From contig NC_068970.1 of NCBI RefSeq assembly GCF_016808095.1, positions 16,536,501 through 16,600,500 of the forward strand: a DNA stretch of 64,000 bases, read 5' to 3'. Under the pieces are notes generated by a model. It worked only from the letters and a program-made list of their open reading frames with translations. It made no database searches and was not told the origin of the DNA. The position numbers and the translations under genes are program-made. Source of the DNA: Vigna angularis. Its lineage: Eukaryota > Streptophyta > Magnoliopsida > Fabales > Fabaceae. Below, one piece after another: positions 28,419-42,800 of the stretch (positions are counted from its first letter, which is position 1; every line of letters begins with the position of its first letter).

Positions 28419-30385
28419 ATAAAAAAATTATCTTCTTTATTAATTTATTCTTAAGTTTTCTTTCATTTGAAGAATCCTTTTTGTTTTTCTAAAATATTTT
28501 CATCCATACACTTTGACTAGTTTGGTATATGAAAAGTTTATTTAGATATTTAAAGTATTTTTTATCTTATCATACTCTTAATTATACATTTGTTTTTCTT
28601 TGTGTGATTTTATTTAATGGTGTATCAAATTGTTTCTAAGAAACACATTTGATTTCTTTTTTATATTTTTATTTGTTGTTCATTTTATCATGCAAAATAC
28701 TATTTTGTTGTTTTTATATAATTATTTTTATTTTTTAATTCATTATCATAAGGGTAATTCTATCATCAATTATATAAAGAAAAATCATTTATTATAATAT
28801 AATAATTTAATGTCAATTAGTCTAATTTATATTATTATTATTAGTTTAATTTCGTATCGAAGTTTAAAAGATGAAAGATCTATGTTGAATTTAAATTATT
28901 ATTAGTTTAATTTTTATTTTTTTGTGTGATTTCATTTACGTAGTATAATATAATTTTTATTAGTGTATAAAGAAAGAGATTTCATTAGAATTTAAATAAA
29001 ATAGGAGTAGAAAGACATTAAAAATATTTTTAAATTTGATTATCTATTTTCTTTTTGTAATTTTTTAAAATTATTTTAAACTTTATCAACTTTGTTCCAT
29101 TAATTTTGAAAATTTAATAAATGTTTGTCTCATGAAATTTTATTTGGTATTCTAATTTGAAATACATACGATATAATTTTTTTTTAAATATTTGATACTG
29201 AATAAATAATAATATATCATTTTGATATTGAATATTTGATAATATTATATTTTTTTTCTAAGAATTTTTTATTATTTTATAAAAAATAATTAATTGATAT
29301 TGAGATAGTAAAAAAATAGGCGTGGGTACGGATACAGATACGAATGTATACACACCTTACTCAGTGGGATGAGGATGAGACAAAAATTTCATACTCGTTG
29401 AATTTGGATATAGAAATGATGATGAATATATTCTTTAGAATGATTATGGGATAGTGAAACTCGTTCCCTCTCTCTCCCTCTTTATACTTAGATTCGACAT
29501 AACTTTTACCTACACATAATACCTTTTGTTATAAGCTGAGATGATCATGGTCTTATACAATACAATTTTCTTGAATAAAGTTTTGAATACACTGTATATA
29601 ATAAGTAAAATAAATTTATATATAGATTATATGATAGATTGTGAAAACATATATTATTAACCTATAACAAACTAACACTTAAAACATGAGCTTTGAATAC
29701 TATACCTATTGGATGCTCTTTTACAAGAGACACTTCAAATGCTATTGTTTTTCAAAGGCTTGTCGGACAATAAAATTTCAAAATCTTTTTGGATATCTCT
29801 AAGACATAGAATTATTACACCTCGAGCTTAATAGTTGTTTCTTCTTATACATGTAATAAATTTGTCATTATCAAATTCTTGAGATATCATACACTTCAAG
29901 CATCTTTAAATAATGTCGGCTAATGTGATTTCAGATAAACATTTAGATGACTAGGTTCTCTTTAAATAAGATTATAGACTATAATGAATATGTTGATTTT
30001 GGTGTGATCGTATTAGTAATGCACCAAATTCTATTAGAATTCTATTCTTTAACATATTTGAGAATGAACAATATTAAGACAGATAACCTTTTAAAAAGTC
30101 TCCGTGTTATATCCTTTCATAAAAAAAAAGAAAAAAAAAGTTTGTTGACTTTAAAAATATGTTGTTTAAAATAAAACTTAATCACAAATATTTTGAAAAG
30201 AAAAAATAAATTTAAAATAAAGTGAAATAAGTTCATGTATTTAGTAAATTTAATTTATGTATAGCTTAATAAAAAAAGTTACATGTGTAACACTCTAAAT
30301 TTGTAGATTTAAAGTATCAGAAAGCATTCAAATTTATAAACTATCTTCGTTTACTTTAGGCAGTGCTTATGTTAATTATATACTC

Positions 30386-30388
<3 letters not shown>

Positions 30389-30451
<63 letters not shown>
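30389..30451. repeat. (AT)n microsatellite
   Basis: About 31 AT units. Confidence 0.97.
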
Positions 30452-30453
<2 letters not shown>

Positions 30454-31343
30454 GAAAACTAAATTATATAACTTAAAAGTAATTTTGGAAAATTTAGAGG
30501 TTCTACAATTTTCAATTCCTTTAAATATATTTATGTATTAAAAGACATTCATAGTATAGTAAGACGACAAAAGACATGTAGAATACAAGAATATATTATT
30601 TAACAAAAAAAGATAGAAAAATAATTTGACAGTTTATATTTTCTGATATAAATCTTATTTAACAAACTTTTATGATAAGATAATTTATTGTATATCTCAT
30701 CGAGTATTAATAATTTTTCATCTTGAAATGATGTTACAATCTCTAATACATTTGTCTATTTAACTCAAGGTAGTAGTAGAACTTCTAAAAACTAAAACTT
30801 CAGTGAATCTCCAAACTTAATGTTCACATAATACATCATGATTACCACCTTAAATATGGCCTACATAATACATTTATTCATCACAATAATGCAACTTTGA
30901 TTATTACTATCACAACATAACATCAATTACTAAGTGACATATATCTAAGTCACGATTTATTAGTTATAAATGTTGGTTAAATGACAAATGATCAATTTAA
31001 CAATTAATATAAAAATCAATGTTACGAGTTTGATTTTCAGTGAGACAATTTCTAAGAATCAAGATCATGAATTTGATTTCCAATGAAACAATTTCAAGAA
31101 AAAATTATTATAGATTTCACTGTTATCCTTATAGATCATGTTGACCAAAGGTTAGATAAATTGAGTTAAATTCAAATCATAAATATCTTTTAAAAAGAAA
31201 ATGATTACTTAAATATACAATAGTATTGTAACTTAATTTATTAGTATGTTTAAATTAAATTATTAATTATAAGAATAATTTAATATGTAAATATAATAAT
31301 TATTTTAATTTATTCAATTAAAAATATTAATTATTAATTAAAA

Positions 31344-31348
<5 letters not shown>

Positions 31349-31407
<59 letters not shown>
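31349..31407. repeat. (AT)n microsatellite
   Basis: About 29 AT units, next to the U5-side end of the minus-strand LTR relic. Confidence 0.97.
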
Positions 31408-31412
<5 letters not shown>

Positions 31413-31775
31413 ACAAATTTTAAAATAAAAAATAAAAAAAATATGAGTTGAACTTCTCCATATTCCTACCCCTACATAAAGTTTTTTAATATAACTCGAA
31501 TTCTTCTAATTTATTCTTCTATCTCTTTCTTCATTGGCACTGAATCAGACGACATTCCTTCATCTGCTCCCGTATAACGAATTATACGATCATCACACAT
31601 ACACAAACACAAACAAGTAGGGTGAGCTAACATGCAACAAATCATTTATAAAACATGCATAATTACTTTGATACACTCAACAAACATCATATAATAATTA
31701 TGTCAGACACCCTCATACCGTCATACAACAATCGCATCATAAATACTCATCCCATCATACCACAATTCCTAATAG

Positions 31776-31960
31776 ACACTCATCCCACAATACCCCATAA
31801 ACACTCATCCCACAATACTCAATAGACACTCATTCCACAATACCCAATAGACACTCATCCCACAATACCCAATAAACACTCATCCCACAATACCCAATAG
31901 ACACTCATCCCACAATACCCAATAGACACTCATCCCACAATACTCAATAGACACTCATTC
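31776..31960. repeat. 25-bp tandem array in the LTR relic
   Basis: Seven full copies and one partial copy of ACACTCATCCCACAATACCC+AATAG, each with at most three differences. This array is absent from the intact LTR at 4907-7062. Confidence 0.95.
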
Positions 31961-32166
31961 GGATGATGCGTTGATGAGCGGTCACGAGAGGTTATGCACT
32001 TGTGATGACTTCTACTTCTTCTTACAAATACACTTCCAAAATACTCCATACCATCCACAAGGTTAGTCCTCAACACTATGTCCAAAACCGGCACATAGAC
32101 CAGGACCTCCTGCCTCTCTCACACATAATTCATCCTTCTCTACTTGAGATTGGATGATTATTAGAG

Positions 32167-32458
32167 TATCAGGATAACCTCCAACAACAGGACCCTCAAC
32201 ATCAACATATACACAAATACCATATCATTACAGAATCTCTCCACGAGACTCATACCATGCTCATATTCCTCAACTCATATTATACTATTACAAAATCTCC
32301 CCATAATACTAGTATCAGGATAGCCTCCAACAACAGGACCCTCAACATCAACATATACACTAATACCATATCATTACAGAATCTCTCCACGAGACTCATA
32401 CCATGCTCATATTCCTCAACTCATATTATACCATTACAAAATCTTCCCATAATACTCA
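32167..32458. repeat. 146-bp tandem duplication in the LTR relic
   Basis: Two head-to-tail copies, 32167-32312 and 32313-32458, each starting TATCAGGATA(A/G)CCTCCAAC, nearly identical. The two overlapping short open frames here are products of the duplication. Confidence 0.95.
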
Positions 32459-33661
32459 TATCATGTTCAGATGCATAAATTCAAATCCAATATACAAAAA
32501 TACAATCATCAGAAATCATACAAAAATGAATATATCACAAAATAAATTAACAATACTAAATTATCACCATAAATGGTCACCGGAGAAGAATCAAACTCAC
32601 CATAAACGCCAGTACATATGACTAGTCACAACTTACTGGATTTGACCAGGGTTGCTCTATGATCAGGGATGTACCAACTCCGGTTTTTAAGATTCCTCTA
32701 TCCTACCATCACAATTATAATTCATAATTCCATATCCACCACAATAATCTGAATTCATCAGAAATTTTCATTCCAACAAGATATATTGCACAATAATTTA
32801 ACAGTACATAATCTGTTCAACAAGATTTAAGTTAAAAACTTGTCGAGTAGACTTCTAGTAAAGAGAGGTGCATCACAATGGACAACTTAAGTACCAAGTC
32901 TTTCCTTAGCCAAAGTGTTCCTCGACTAGTTTTTAACAATTTTCTTATTTACAGATTCAAAACAACAACGTATAATATTAACACAGAAATTTAATATAGA
33001 TAGATATATAACAAGCACCTATGTTTTTCATTAACAGTATTCACATAGAATTTCAAGACATGAATAGTAATAAAACAATACTAAATCATAATATAAAAGC
33101 TTAGAAAGGTTAGCTCCTACCTCTATTCCAGACTTAATCTCTTGCTCAGAATTTGTTTCCCCGAAAACCCTCCAGAACCTCTACTCTTCTTGCAACTAAA
33201 AATTTCTTCCTAACTCTTTCTTCTCTATTTCTCAAGATTTCTCACTTGATTATTCCTCTCTTTGTGCAGAATAACCTCCCCTCTCATGGCTATTTATAGT
33301 CCAAAAATTTTACTATTTAACAATTTTTTAATATTATTTATTATTTTAATATTATCTTATTATATTAATATTTTAATCACCACTTGACATATTTGATCCC
33401 TCTATAATGCCTTCAAACGTGGAGTGCTTATCCACTATCAATATTTTAAAAATTTTTTAAACAAAAAGGTAGAAAAGAGCTTGAACCCATGTTCTTAAAA
33501 TCACCACAATTTTCTACTATTTAAGCTACCAAAATTTCTTATTTAGCTTTCCACATTTTATTTTTACATAAACATATTATATTTTCCATTCAAAAAGAAA
33601 TTTATTACGGCTACTAATAAAATTGTTACTATTAAAGTAAATATTTTTCATAGGTCTTACA

Positions 33662-35997
33662 TTATAACTTCTCAATATTTTTTTTTATTTCCTATGTGAA
33701 AATATTAATTTTTTATTCTGACATGAATTTGGTTTGGTTCTAAAGTTTTTATATTTGTTTTTCTCCTTATTGTATTTGGTTTGGTTCTCATGTATGATTA
33801 TTGTATAGCGTCTCGAGATAACATAAAATGAATTATTTATAAAAAATAAATAATTAAAACTTTAATATATATTTTCAAACAGTTTGGAATTTTAACAATT
33901 AACATATTTATGATTTTAAAATTATTCTTAAAAAAAAATAATCTTTAGAACATCAATCATTTGACTATTTATCATGATAAACGCATCTGTTCACGTAAAT
34001 CTCAACCACGTATTAATTAGTTTAGCATTTATCTATGTAAACATTATAACTCTTTTGAATTAGGCAGTTCCATTTTTGGATGCTAGCAGCTTCAGACTGC
34101 CTGCTTTTATGTGGTGATTTGATTGGTTTATTTTGTTAAGCGTGAAGACGTGAAGCAACAAACTAAACTACGGCTTGCAACTTGATACATCACAATATGA
34201 CCTTTTATATGTTCTTTTTAATAGTTTTTTTCATTCCTTTTAATATTTTATAATTAAAATGGAACCACAAAAACCTGAATTTTTTGCATGTGCCTAAAAA
34301 CATAGTTATCTTTTAGATATTTTTATGTGAGTTTTCGGGTTTCGTGTTCTACTCTCTCAAAGTTTCCGACAACGGCACAAGTATCTCTACTTCCCATACA
34401 TTGTAAAATTAATTAATATATATTAATAATGTAAGATCTATCAATTTAATAAAGACGAATTTTAAATAAATAAGTAACAGAAATTTATATGAGTTATGAC
34501 GTTTAATTTTTTTTATTTCATTAATTATTTTTCTAAAATTCCATTTTTAATGTTTTTTCTAGGATAGATAGATAATTAGGATAGCTTTGTTGTATTGATA
34601 GAATATAAGAGAAGTTAGCAAAACAAAGACAATGATAACTCGATGAAATTTTAGGATTGAGTAAGGTTACGTAGTTGTCCCTCCTATGGAACAAGTGATG
34701 CTCAAGTTATGAGAATTCATGCGTAAGTATTGGTGAATGATATTGATGCATTAAATTGTAGAAGTTGATAAATCATATGATCAAGACTCAATTGAGAGGT
34801 TGGTAGAGGTGGTGCATGTGGCTCTAGAAGTTATGAGATCATACGTTTACGAATGAACGCTTAAATGACAGTGTGATTGATCAAGTATAGATTTGTTGTG
34901 ATTGTTCTGTGAATAATGATAGAATGATACATCAAGGATAAAATAGTTATAAAAAATTAAACTTTTATATTTTTCTAAAAAGAAAGAAAGTAAAAAATTC
35001 TATTATTTGTTGATGATCCGATCATATAGATAAGAATCAACTTGCGAGAAACTAGATAAGATTTCTATATCAAGGTTTTCTTATGGCGAATACAAGGGAT
35101 CACCCTAATATTAGAAACTGATATTTACCTTTACTAATTATGTTTCAGATATTAGACTTAATTGAAACATATTCAACAAGAGTCTTTGGAAGGTTTGAGT
35201 ATGGCAACTGTTTCATTGCGATGTGTTTGATGATTCCTATATATTTTTAGATAAAAGTAATATAATTATAGTTTGTTGTATGATCTAGTACGAGTGTCTG
35301 TGTAATTTATGTATGCGTAATTTATATTTTGATTTTAAAATAAACTAGTTTACTTTTATATCTGTGAACCTCATTTTTTTTTTCCTTAAGCGTATGTGGT
35401 CTCATCGGTAATATATAATGTTTACATAACTTTTTATTACTTTAGCATAATATATGCATGCATGTAGCAAAATTTTCCTGTGACTTATATAGTATGATGA
35501 TTATGAGAAGATTACCAACACGAACTCAATCAAAACAGATATTAATATAGAAAGCAACATATAATGTTAGTTTCAACCTAGCTTTCCACCTTCATTATTA
35601 ATCAGGGTTGCCTTCCCACAAAGTTTTCTTTCATATTAATCAGCGTGTAGCATCAGATTCCTGCTGCAACACGAACACCTAACTGGATAATATATATATT
35701 CAGTAATATTTTTTATTTTATTTAGTTTTAAAAAATTGATATATTTTATATGAAAATAAAATATATTATTTATTATTCAAATTTAGAAAATTAAAATTAA
35801 GATAATGCAAATATTTAATATTATATTATATTTGGTTCTACATATAGAACCTTTTTGTTTAATATCTTTTATTTAAGTTAATTTCTAAAAATCTTTCAAT
35901 TTTTCTATAACTATTTTACATAGATATAAAAATATATTTATCTATTATTGAAATTTTAAAATTTGAGATTCATATATCTTTTCTCATCTCTTTTTCA

Positions 35998-36002
<5 letters not shown>
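33662..36002. other. Intergenic stretch upstream of the first PMEI-like gene
   Basis: AT-rich, with no supported gene or RNA. The part at 34560-35260 is slightly less AT-rich but has stops in all frames. Confidence 0.6.

Positions 36003-36060
<58 letters not shown>
36003..36060 (+). promoter_or_regulatory. (TA)n tract at the TATA-box position of PMEI-like gene 1
   Basis: An uninterrupted 58-bp TA tract ends 83 bp before the ATG at 36144, where a TATA box is expected. Tracts at comparable distances precede the other two paralogs. Confidence 0.5.
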
Positions 36061-36064
<4 letters not shown>

Positions 36065-36143
36065 AAAGTGATGTGTAGAATAAATTAAATCTCATTTTTT
36101 CAGAGACATACTCGATCGTAAGAAAGAAAAGAAGAAGCCAAGA

Positions 36144-36698
36144 ATGAAATTCTCTTCGTACTTACTGATATTCTTTATCTTTCTCTTTCTGTTCCAAAGC
36201 TCCAATAGTTCTAATCTTATCTCTCAATCTTGCAAGGAGGCATCGAAGAACGACCCAAATTTGAAGTATGATTTCTGTGTTGAATCCCTTGAAGATACCT
36301 CCTCCAAGTTGCAACCACCACCGACCAACCTCGAAGGTCTTGTGTGCATGTCAACTCAACTTACCAAGTCCAACGCAAGCAACATGGTTTCCATCATTTC
36401 AAAGCTCCTGAAGGATAAAAGTTATGATCAATACGTAAAGGCTTGCTTACGAGATTGCTTTGATCTTTACTCGGATTCCCTTTCGGACTTAGATGATGCT
36501 GTGGTTGCTTTCAAGCAGAAGGATTTTGACACTGCTGCTATAAAGCTGAGTGCTTCCTTGGATAACTCTGAAACATGTGAAGATCAATTCAAGGAAAAGA
36601 AGGGTGAAACGTCTCCTTTAACAAAGGAAAATCAAGTCTACTTCCAACTCAATATGATATGCCTGGCCTTCCTTCAAATGCTTCGCCAACATTATTGA
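36144..36698 (+). CDS. Secreted PMEI / invertase-inhibitor-like protein 1
   Basis: A single-exon 184-codon gene for a small secreted four-helix inhibitor of the plant invertase/pectin methylesterase inhibitor family; these act in the apoplast or vacuole. Residues 1 to about 23 form a signal peptide with a hydrophobic run (YLLIFFIFLFLF). The mature part shows the family's four cysteines, Cys30-Cys45 and Cys105-Cys145, which form the two conserved disulfides (spacing 15/60/40), plus extra Cys68 and Cys101. Typical motifs are SCKEASKNDPNLKYDFC and the helix AVVAFKQKDFDTA. Length fits the family. Whether the target is invertase or pectin methylesterase cannot be told from sequence. Paralogs lie at 46914 and 51135. 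AATAAA at 36841 is a plausible polyadenylation signal. Confidence 0.9.
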   Translation: MKFSSYLLIFFIFLFLFQSSNSSNLISQSCKEASKNDPNLKYDFCVESLEDTSSKLQPPPTNLEGLVCMSTQLTKSNASNMVSIISKLLKDKSYDQYVKACLRDCFDLYSDSLSDLDDAVVAFKQKDFDTAAIKLSASLDNSETCEDQFKEKKGETSPLTKENQVYFQLNMICLAFLQMLRQHY

Positions 36699-36840
36699 CA
36701 AAACTTAAGCATGCCATATACAATTATATAATATTACGAGCTTTCTATAGCCTGGTATAGCTTGTGCAAAATTCTTTATCTGTCATGAAGTATTCAGACT
36801 GAAATTATGTCCTTCGTATGCCACAAATGCTGTGTGAACC

Positions 36841-36846
36841 AATAAA
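36841..36846 (+). terminator. Possible polyadenylation signal of PMEI-like gene 1
   Basis: AATAAA lies 143 bp after the stop codon, followed by a T-rich stretch. Confidence 0.45.
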
Positions 36847-36859
36847 GTTATTTTACCCT

Positions 36860-39800
36860 AAAATATTATTGTATTGGGTGTCTCTTTTTCTTGGTTTGCG
36901 TGATGATAACAGTTGAGAATAAGTTTTTATTCTTTCTATTATTTTTTTTTATGGGCGAGTGATGGAATAGATAAAAAGTGGTTAAACGTTGATCCGACGC
37001 ATGGATGATTGGGACTTGGAACATGCACACATTTTTTAACGTGGGTTGGCAGTTTTCGACCACCCCAACTCGATACGTTGGCTAAAATCAATTACATAAG
37101 TAAATCTGTTCTTTTTGGCATTTGTACATGTGTTTGTTGGAATGAGTGGAAGTGAAGAAGAATTATGCTGAAGGAGAATAGAAAAAGCCCTCATGATTGG
37201 TAACTTTACGTTTAATTTGTGCCACCAAGGGATGTCCTTTTTTTCTAAGTAAATTACTTTACCTCATTTTTCACACATTTGTCTCACCACTAACCATCTT
37301 TGTACTACTTCTTTCTTTCCATAGGTTAGATACTTTTTAAATCAATATATTTTTAATCATTCTATTCTCACATTTACATAGTTATTAGTGTACATATTCA
37401 TAGATTTTAAATTATGAAGCTGTACATTAAAAAACCAACATATAGATATGATTATATAGTAAAAATTATAATAAAATGATAAGTTTTATATCTTGTTTAA
37501 ACAATAAAAAATGTTGGTTTAGTGTATGTATTTCTTCTATTATATCTAATTTATTAAAGCTATCATTATTTTTCTCTTTTTTTATAGGGATTAAAATTAT
37601 TTTATTGACTTGTTATAAAAAAAATTGCTTTGATAATTTTAATTTTTTATTATTATATAGAGAAAAACCAATGATCTTACTGGGTTGGCCTATAGTAATT
37701 GATTTAGTTAGCAGAATGTTAACCTAACTCGGCCCAGCCCAAATCAGAAATTGACACTTGATGGATTGCGAATACGTGTAGTTAATTCAAAATGATGGAT
37801 TGAGTTTAGAATTCTCATCCCGTATGTATATTGTGTTTGTTCCTTTTCAAATTCAATATTGTGTTGATTATTGTTCCATATCAAATGCATGAATCTTAGG
37901 TATTCATTTTGGACCCAAGAAGATCATGTGTCAAATTTCTCATCCCAAACACATGAATTAGATGCATGAATATAGTGTGTTTCAAACCTATAAAAAGGAA
38001 AAAGAATTGGTGTGATTTTTCACATAAAAATAACTAACTATAAAATTTAGTTTATTTGCTAAAAAAAACACTAGAATGTAATTTTTGATTAATTTTTTAA
38101 AAAATATTTATAATGTAACCTATAGCAAAAAAAAATTGTTTATTGATAATGTTTTTACGTATAACTTATACACTTTTATCCATGGAAATTCTAAGTATGA
38201 TATCATTTTTATCCATGAAAATTCTAAGTATGATTTGTAATATTCTTTAATGGTTACTTATTAAATAATTTTTTAACATAAATAATTTATATTTTAACAT
38301 TTAAAATAATATTATTAACATTAATAGTTTGATTTTAAAAATGAATACTTTATATTTTAAAATTAAAAATCATATTTTAACATATTCTAACAGTTAAAAA
38401 AGATAATAAATTTCTTTCTATTAAATATTTAACTGATTATTTTAATAATTCTATAGTATTCAAAGAATATACAATAAAAAATCAATATCTTCTACAGAGT
38501 TACCTATAGAAGAATAAAACTGAGTTAATATATAAAGATTTAAAGTTATTTCTTCTTTTTTTTTTAACCTTAGCAGAGCTCATGTTCTACTTCTGAATAA
38601 AAAGATTCACAGGGAAAAAGATTGATTTAGAGTATTGTGATTGCAGAAGCCGAAAAAGATGGCAGATTTCTTTGTATATTGATTTGATAATAATCATGTT
38701 ATCAAAGTTAACTCGTTAAGTCGGATCAGTTTATGCTGACCAAATTAATTGGTTTCTGACGTTAAAATTGTATAAATCGCGACACTCGTGATTGTGTTTT
38801 GGTAGCGTAGTTTGCACTTACAGTTGCAGTCGGCGTCACGTTTTGTGATTGTCGTTAACATTGTTCGTGATTGTCGACTTGCCGTAGTTGTTGCTTCGCT
38901 GTGGTGGTGAGTAAAAAGGTTATCGTTTCAAAAGCCTTCTGGAGTTATGAAGTTATGCTTCTACGGGAGTTATCGTTGCTTTTAAGATGTGATTATAAGT
39001 TATCACTTAAAAGCCGCCAGCTGTGCTAAAAAACTTTACTATAAAATTATATATTTTAATTTATGTTTTATATTATATTTTTATGAATAATATTTTTATA
39101 AATTTATGTATTTCAATTTCTATAATTTTATTATTTTATTTGAATTAGGGAGGATGTTATTTATATTTTTTTAACGTAAAAAGTAAACTTTTACGAATTT
39201 ATAAGATAAATTTATTAGACTCTCGTGAGTTTACTTAAATTTTTTAATTTGATCTTGATAATAATAATGAAAAATACTTTGAAAAATTAAGCAAGTAAAG
39301 CGAAATAAGTATTGTTTGAATATGTGTATATGTATACATTGTAATGTCTCAATTCAAGCCACTTTGGACAAAATATATTGAGTATGAATTAGAATTCGTT
39401 CGGGTATGTAATTTTGATTTCTAAAGTGTTTAATTTCCTCTCATTCTGATTCTGTGTCAAGTGTCACAGAGTCTCACTGATATTACTTTACTAAATAAAA
39501 GACTTATTTAGAAAGATCATCTAATTTTCTAGGAAGAGTCAAATTAAAATTTTAAATCAACATATTTTCTAGCTTAAGTGCTAAAATCTTCTGCTAAAAA
39601 AAATGTGAAATGGATGAGATTTCAGAAACAGGAAGGGTAAGGTAAGTTGAGACTTATATGGACACAAGAAAGAGCAATGCTAGTAAAAAGTTAATTTAGC
39701 GCCAACCAATGTTGTTTATTCTCAGGGTGTTACTTTTTTCATCACTACAAAATGCTTCTTCCACCTCTCCCTTCCATTTTTACTCTTTAATAATACTTAG

Positions 39801-42800
39801 AAACACATGAATATGGTTGTATTCTAAACGGATATCATTATTAGTTAAAGGACAAACAGATGTCGACATCCGTTCATAAATGTTAAAATCCGTTTAATTC
39901 CAACTTAATCCGTTTAATTTCAACCTAATGCATTTAACTGTTCATATGTTAGACCCTTTTGGCATCCATAATTAGGCTGCAAATGCAACCACCACCTAGA
40001 ATCTGGTGACAAATTAGAAATTGATGATTTCCTGGTAAAATGGGTAACATTAACTGCAGTATGATCAGATTCATCTGCTGTACTGCAGGCGTAATATCAA
40101 CCACTTTTGATGTTGCACATGAAGATTGTCAACAAGCCAACTTGGGAGCTCTCTTCGCATCTTCTTGGACAAAGCAACGATTTGCAGTTCTCTGCCACAG
40201 AGCCCTTGCTTCTGCTCCTGCCATTGTTTATCTATTCTTTCTTCATACTTACTGAACAAAATAGAATTATAAGTAGTTAAAAAGCCTACACTTATACCAC
40301 ATTTACACAAAAGATAAAAGAAATATGCAAGAAGGAATTCATATAATGGTAAGCCCAAACTCTGAAGTCCAAACACACTCTACGATGCTCAAAGCGTATG
40401 AATTCCAAGGTTTGGCAAGCAACCCCACCCACTCAATTTTGTTGTTAAATAATTGTACACGTATAGCCTAATTTAAAAAAAAACATATATATAAACTTAC
40501 ATATTTAAAAATATAATTATATATGCTAAAGTTTGTCCATTATTGACTCGTTCCCTAACTTGTTTCTACATTTGTCCCTGATTGTAACTAAAGGCTATGT
40601 CCAAATATATCTTCATCTTTCAAATACCATCTTTGTCACCAATCAAAACCAAAATGGAGATCAAGAAGTGGAAACCCATATGGAGAAAGTGAGAGTTGGG
40701 AGATGGAAATAAGGGATCTGAAAGTGAGAGTTGAGATGAGAACAAACGAATTTGAAAAAGGAAAAGTTGGGAGAATTGGGGGAAGGAGGTGGGACTAACT
40801 CGGAAGTAAATAAATATGATTAAAGTAAAAATGGTTGTTTTTGTAATTAAATTTTTTTTGAAAAAGTTTGAGGAGGTGCAGAAAGCATTGGTGGTGGTGG
40901 AGCAACACCCTAAATTATTCATCTGGACCTTCACAATTCACCTTTATCATTACCATTATGTTTGCATGTATGTTTGGAAAGGAAAAACATTGTTTTTTAT
41001 TCTCTATACAGAGGCATAAAAGACATAAGAAGTTTGATTATTCTTTTTAGAAGTGCTTCTAGGCTAAAGATAGACACAAAAATGTCATTCTCCAAGAGTA
41101 TCTTTAATCCTGAAAGTGCTTTTACAAGGTACATTCAAAAAGATAAGAAACTCTCAATCATTCAAATTTTATGCATATGTAATTTTATACAAAAAAATAA
41201 TGAAAGATAAAATATAATCCATAAATAATGGTAAATAATTATTATTCCATACATAAATTTACTCTTCATGTAACTGTCAATAAATTTACAAACAAAAATA
41301 TGTTTATATATAACAAATGCGAAAATTATCTATTAAATTTATTTGTATGTAAATTGAGTAATTCTACACGTGAAATGGATTAATAATCTACGGAAATGAC
41401 GCATATATAATGTTTAAGTAATCTTTTATGTCACCAAATCCGTATGTAACGCGTATAATAATAATTTTTTAACATTTTAATAGCAAAAATATTGTTTTTT
41501 GTTAGTCAATTGTAATAAAGTTAAAATAAGAGAAAGAAACATTAAATCAAATAAAATGAAATTATAATAGAACATCCAAAATCAAGTCATAACAACATAT
41601 TTTTCAATGAAAAGCTAAGAACATATATATAAGAAGTAAAGTGATCATGTCTTTGGTGGATAGTTTTGTATTTGGTGTTATTCCAGATGTTATTAATTAC
41701 AAATATGACCCGTTTTATCATAAATTAAATAATAATAATTATAATAATAATAATAATAATGTTATAACTCATAAACTTTGAAAAAAGAAAGTATAAAGAT
41801 CTTTTCTTAATCAACTATTAATCATATAAATAAATATTTTTTCATTTTTATGTTTCGTGACATATGATGTAATTTTATTTATTTTAAAAAATGAAGTAAA
41901 GAAAATATTCAATTTATAATCAAATATTAATTTTTTAATTATCAGTGTTATATTATTTTATTCTATTGTTCTTAATAAATCTTTTGAAAACAGTTAATTT
42001 CATTCATTATTAATTATGTCTCATGAATTTATATATTTCCTCATAGAAGAAGTGTATTTCACAAATTTCATATTTTTGGGAAAAGTGGAGCGCGTGAATT
42101 TCTCATACATTCTCAAAGGGTTTTTGAATATTTTAGGTAATATTAAAGATAATTGACTACAAATCAATATTTTATGAATAAAATTAGCCTCACCCTTGCC
42201 AAGATACTAGATTTAGCAAGAATAATAGGCGAAAAAAGAAATGGGAAAGCATTTACTATTGGATTTTTATCCTTACTCTAATTATAATGTTTGGGTATAC
42301 TCTAGTTAAAAGTTACTATAACAAAATATAAAATAAAATAATATTACTGAGTGCATTCACAATATAAAAAATATATTACAGTTCTTTTAATTAAATAATC
42401 ATATTTTAAAATAAAATATGTAATTTATTTTGCATACAACAAATATATATTTATTACATAAATATTAAAGTTAAGATATTATAAATTGATAACTTATGTT
42501 AAATGTTTTAGTATAGTTAACCTTTTTAAAAAAAAATTCATTTGATTAACTAGTGTTAAAAAATTGAATAAATTACAATTCTAATTTAAAAATATAGTAA
42601 TATTGTAATCATTAAAAATATATTAAATAATTCATTAAAATCTCATATAAAAACAAATTATAGAGATTTCTTTTAATAAAAATAATTATGCAGTATTATA
42701 TATAAACATATCCATATTTAAATACTAATATGAGTTCGCATCATATTAAAAATTATATTAATATAATAAACCTATAATATACAATAAAGATACTAAAAGT

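Larger units (their letters stand above)
28419..31480. other. Intergenic AT-rich stretch without a recognised gene
   Basis: No supported gene. Contents: (TA)n at 30389-30451 and 31349-31407, and TGTAACACTC at 30286, which could be the distal end of the minus-strand LTR that begins at 33661 if that LTR was expanded by later insertions. The open frame at 29947-30174 shows no domain. Confidence 0.6.
31480..33661 (-). mobile_element. Ty3/gypsy LTR relic, minus strand (related to the 3' LTR at 4907)
   Basis: Read on the minus strand it starts at 33661 with TGTAAGACC, as the intact LTR does. It then shows the same blocks in order: GAGTCTCGTGGAGAG, TGTTGATGTTGAGGGTCCTG, an AGGAGGTCCT block, GTTAGCTCACCCTACTTG, and the hairpin CGTATAATTCGTTATACG followed by GGGAGCAGATGA. 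The end near 31480 is unclear because A/T-rich repeats follow. No internal retroelement genes flank it, so a solo LTR is likely. It carries two private tandem arrays (31776-31960 and 32167-32458). Confidence 0.8.

Noticed and set aside
31776..31960. Regular repeats considered as a CRISPR array
   Set aside because: The 25-bp units are head-to-tail without spacers, in a plant LTR relic; this is a minisatellite.
30286..33661. Extending the minus-strand LTR relic left to TGTAACACTC at 30286
   Set aside because: The end motif fits an LTR end, but about 1.2 kb between 30286 and the last recognisable LTR block lacks homology to the sister LTRs, so I did not merge them.
40040..40376. Overlapping frames on both strands (71 and 101 codons)
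   Set aside because: No domain, signal peptide or splice context; most likely chance frames.
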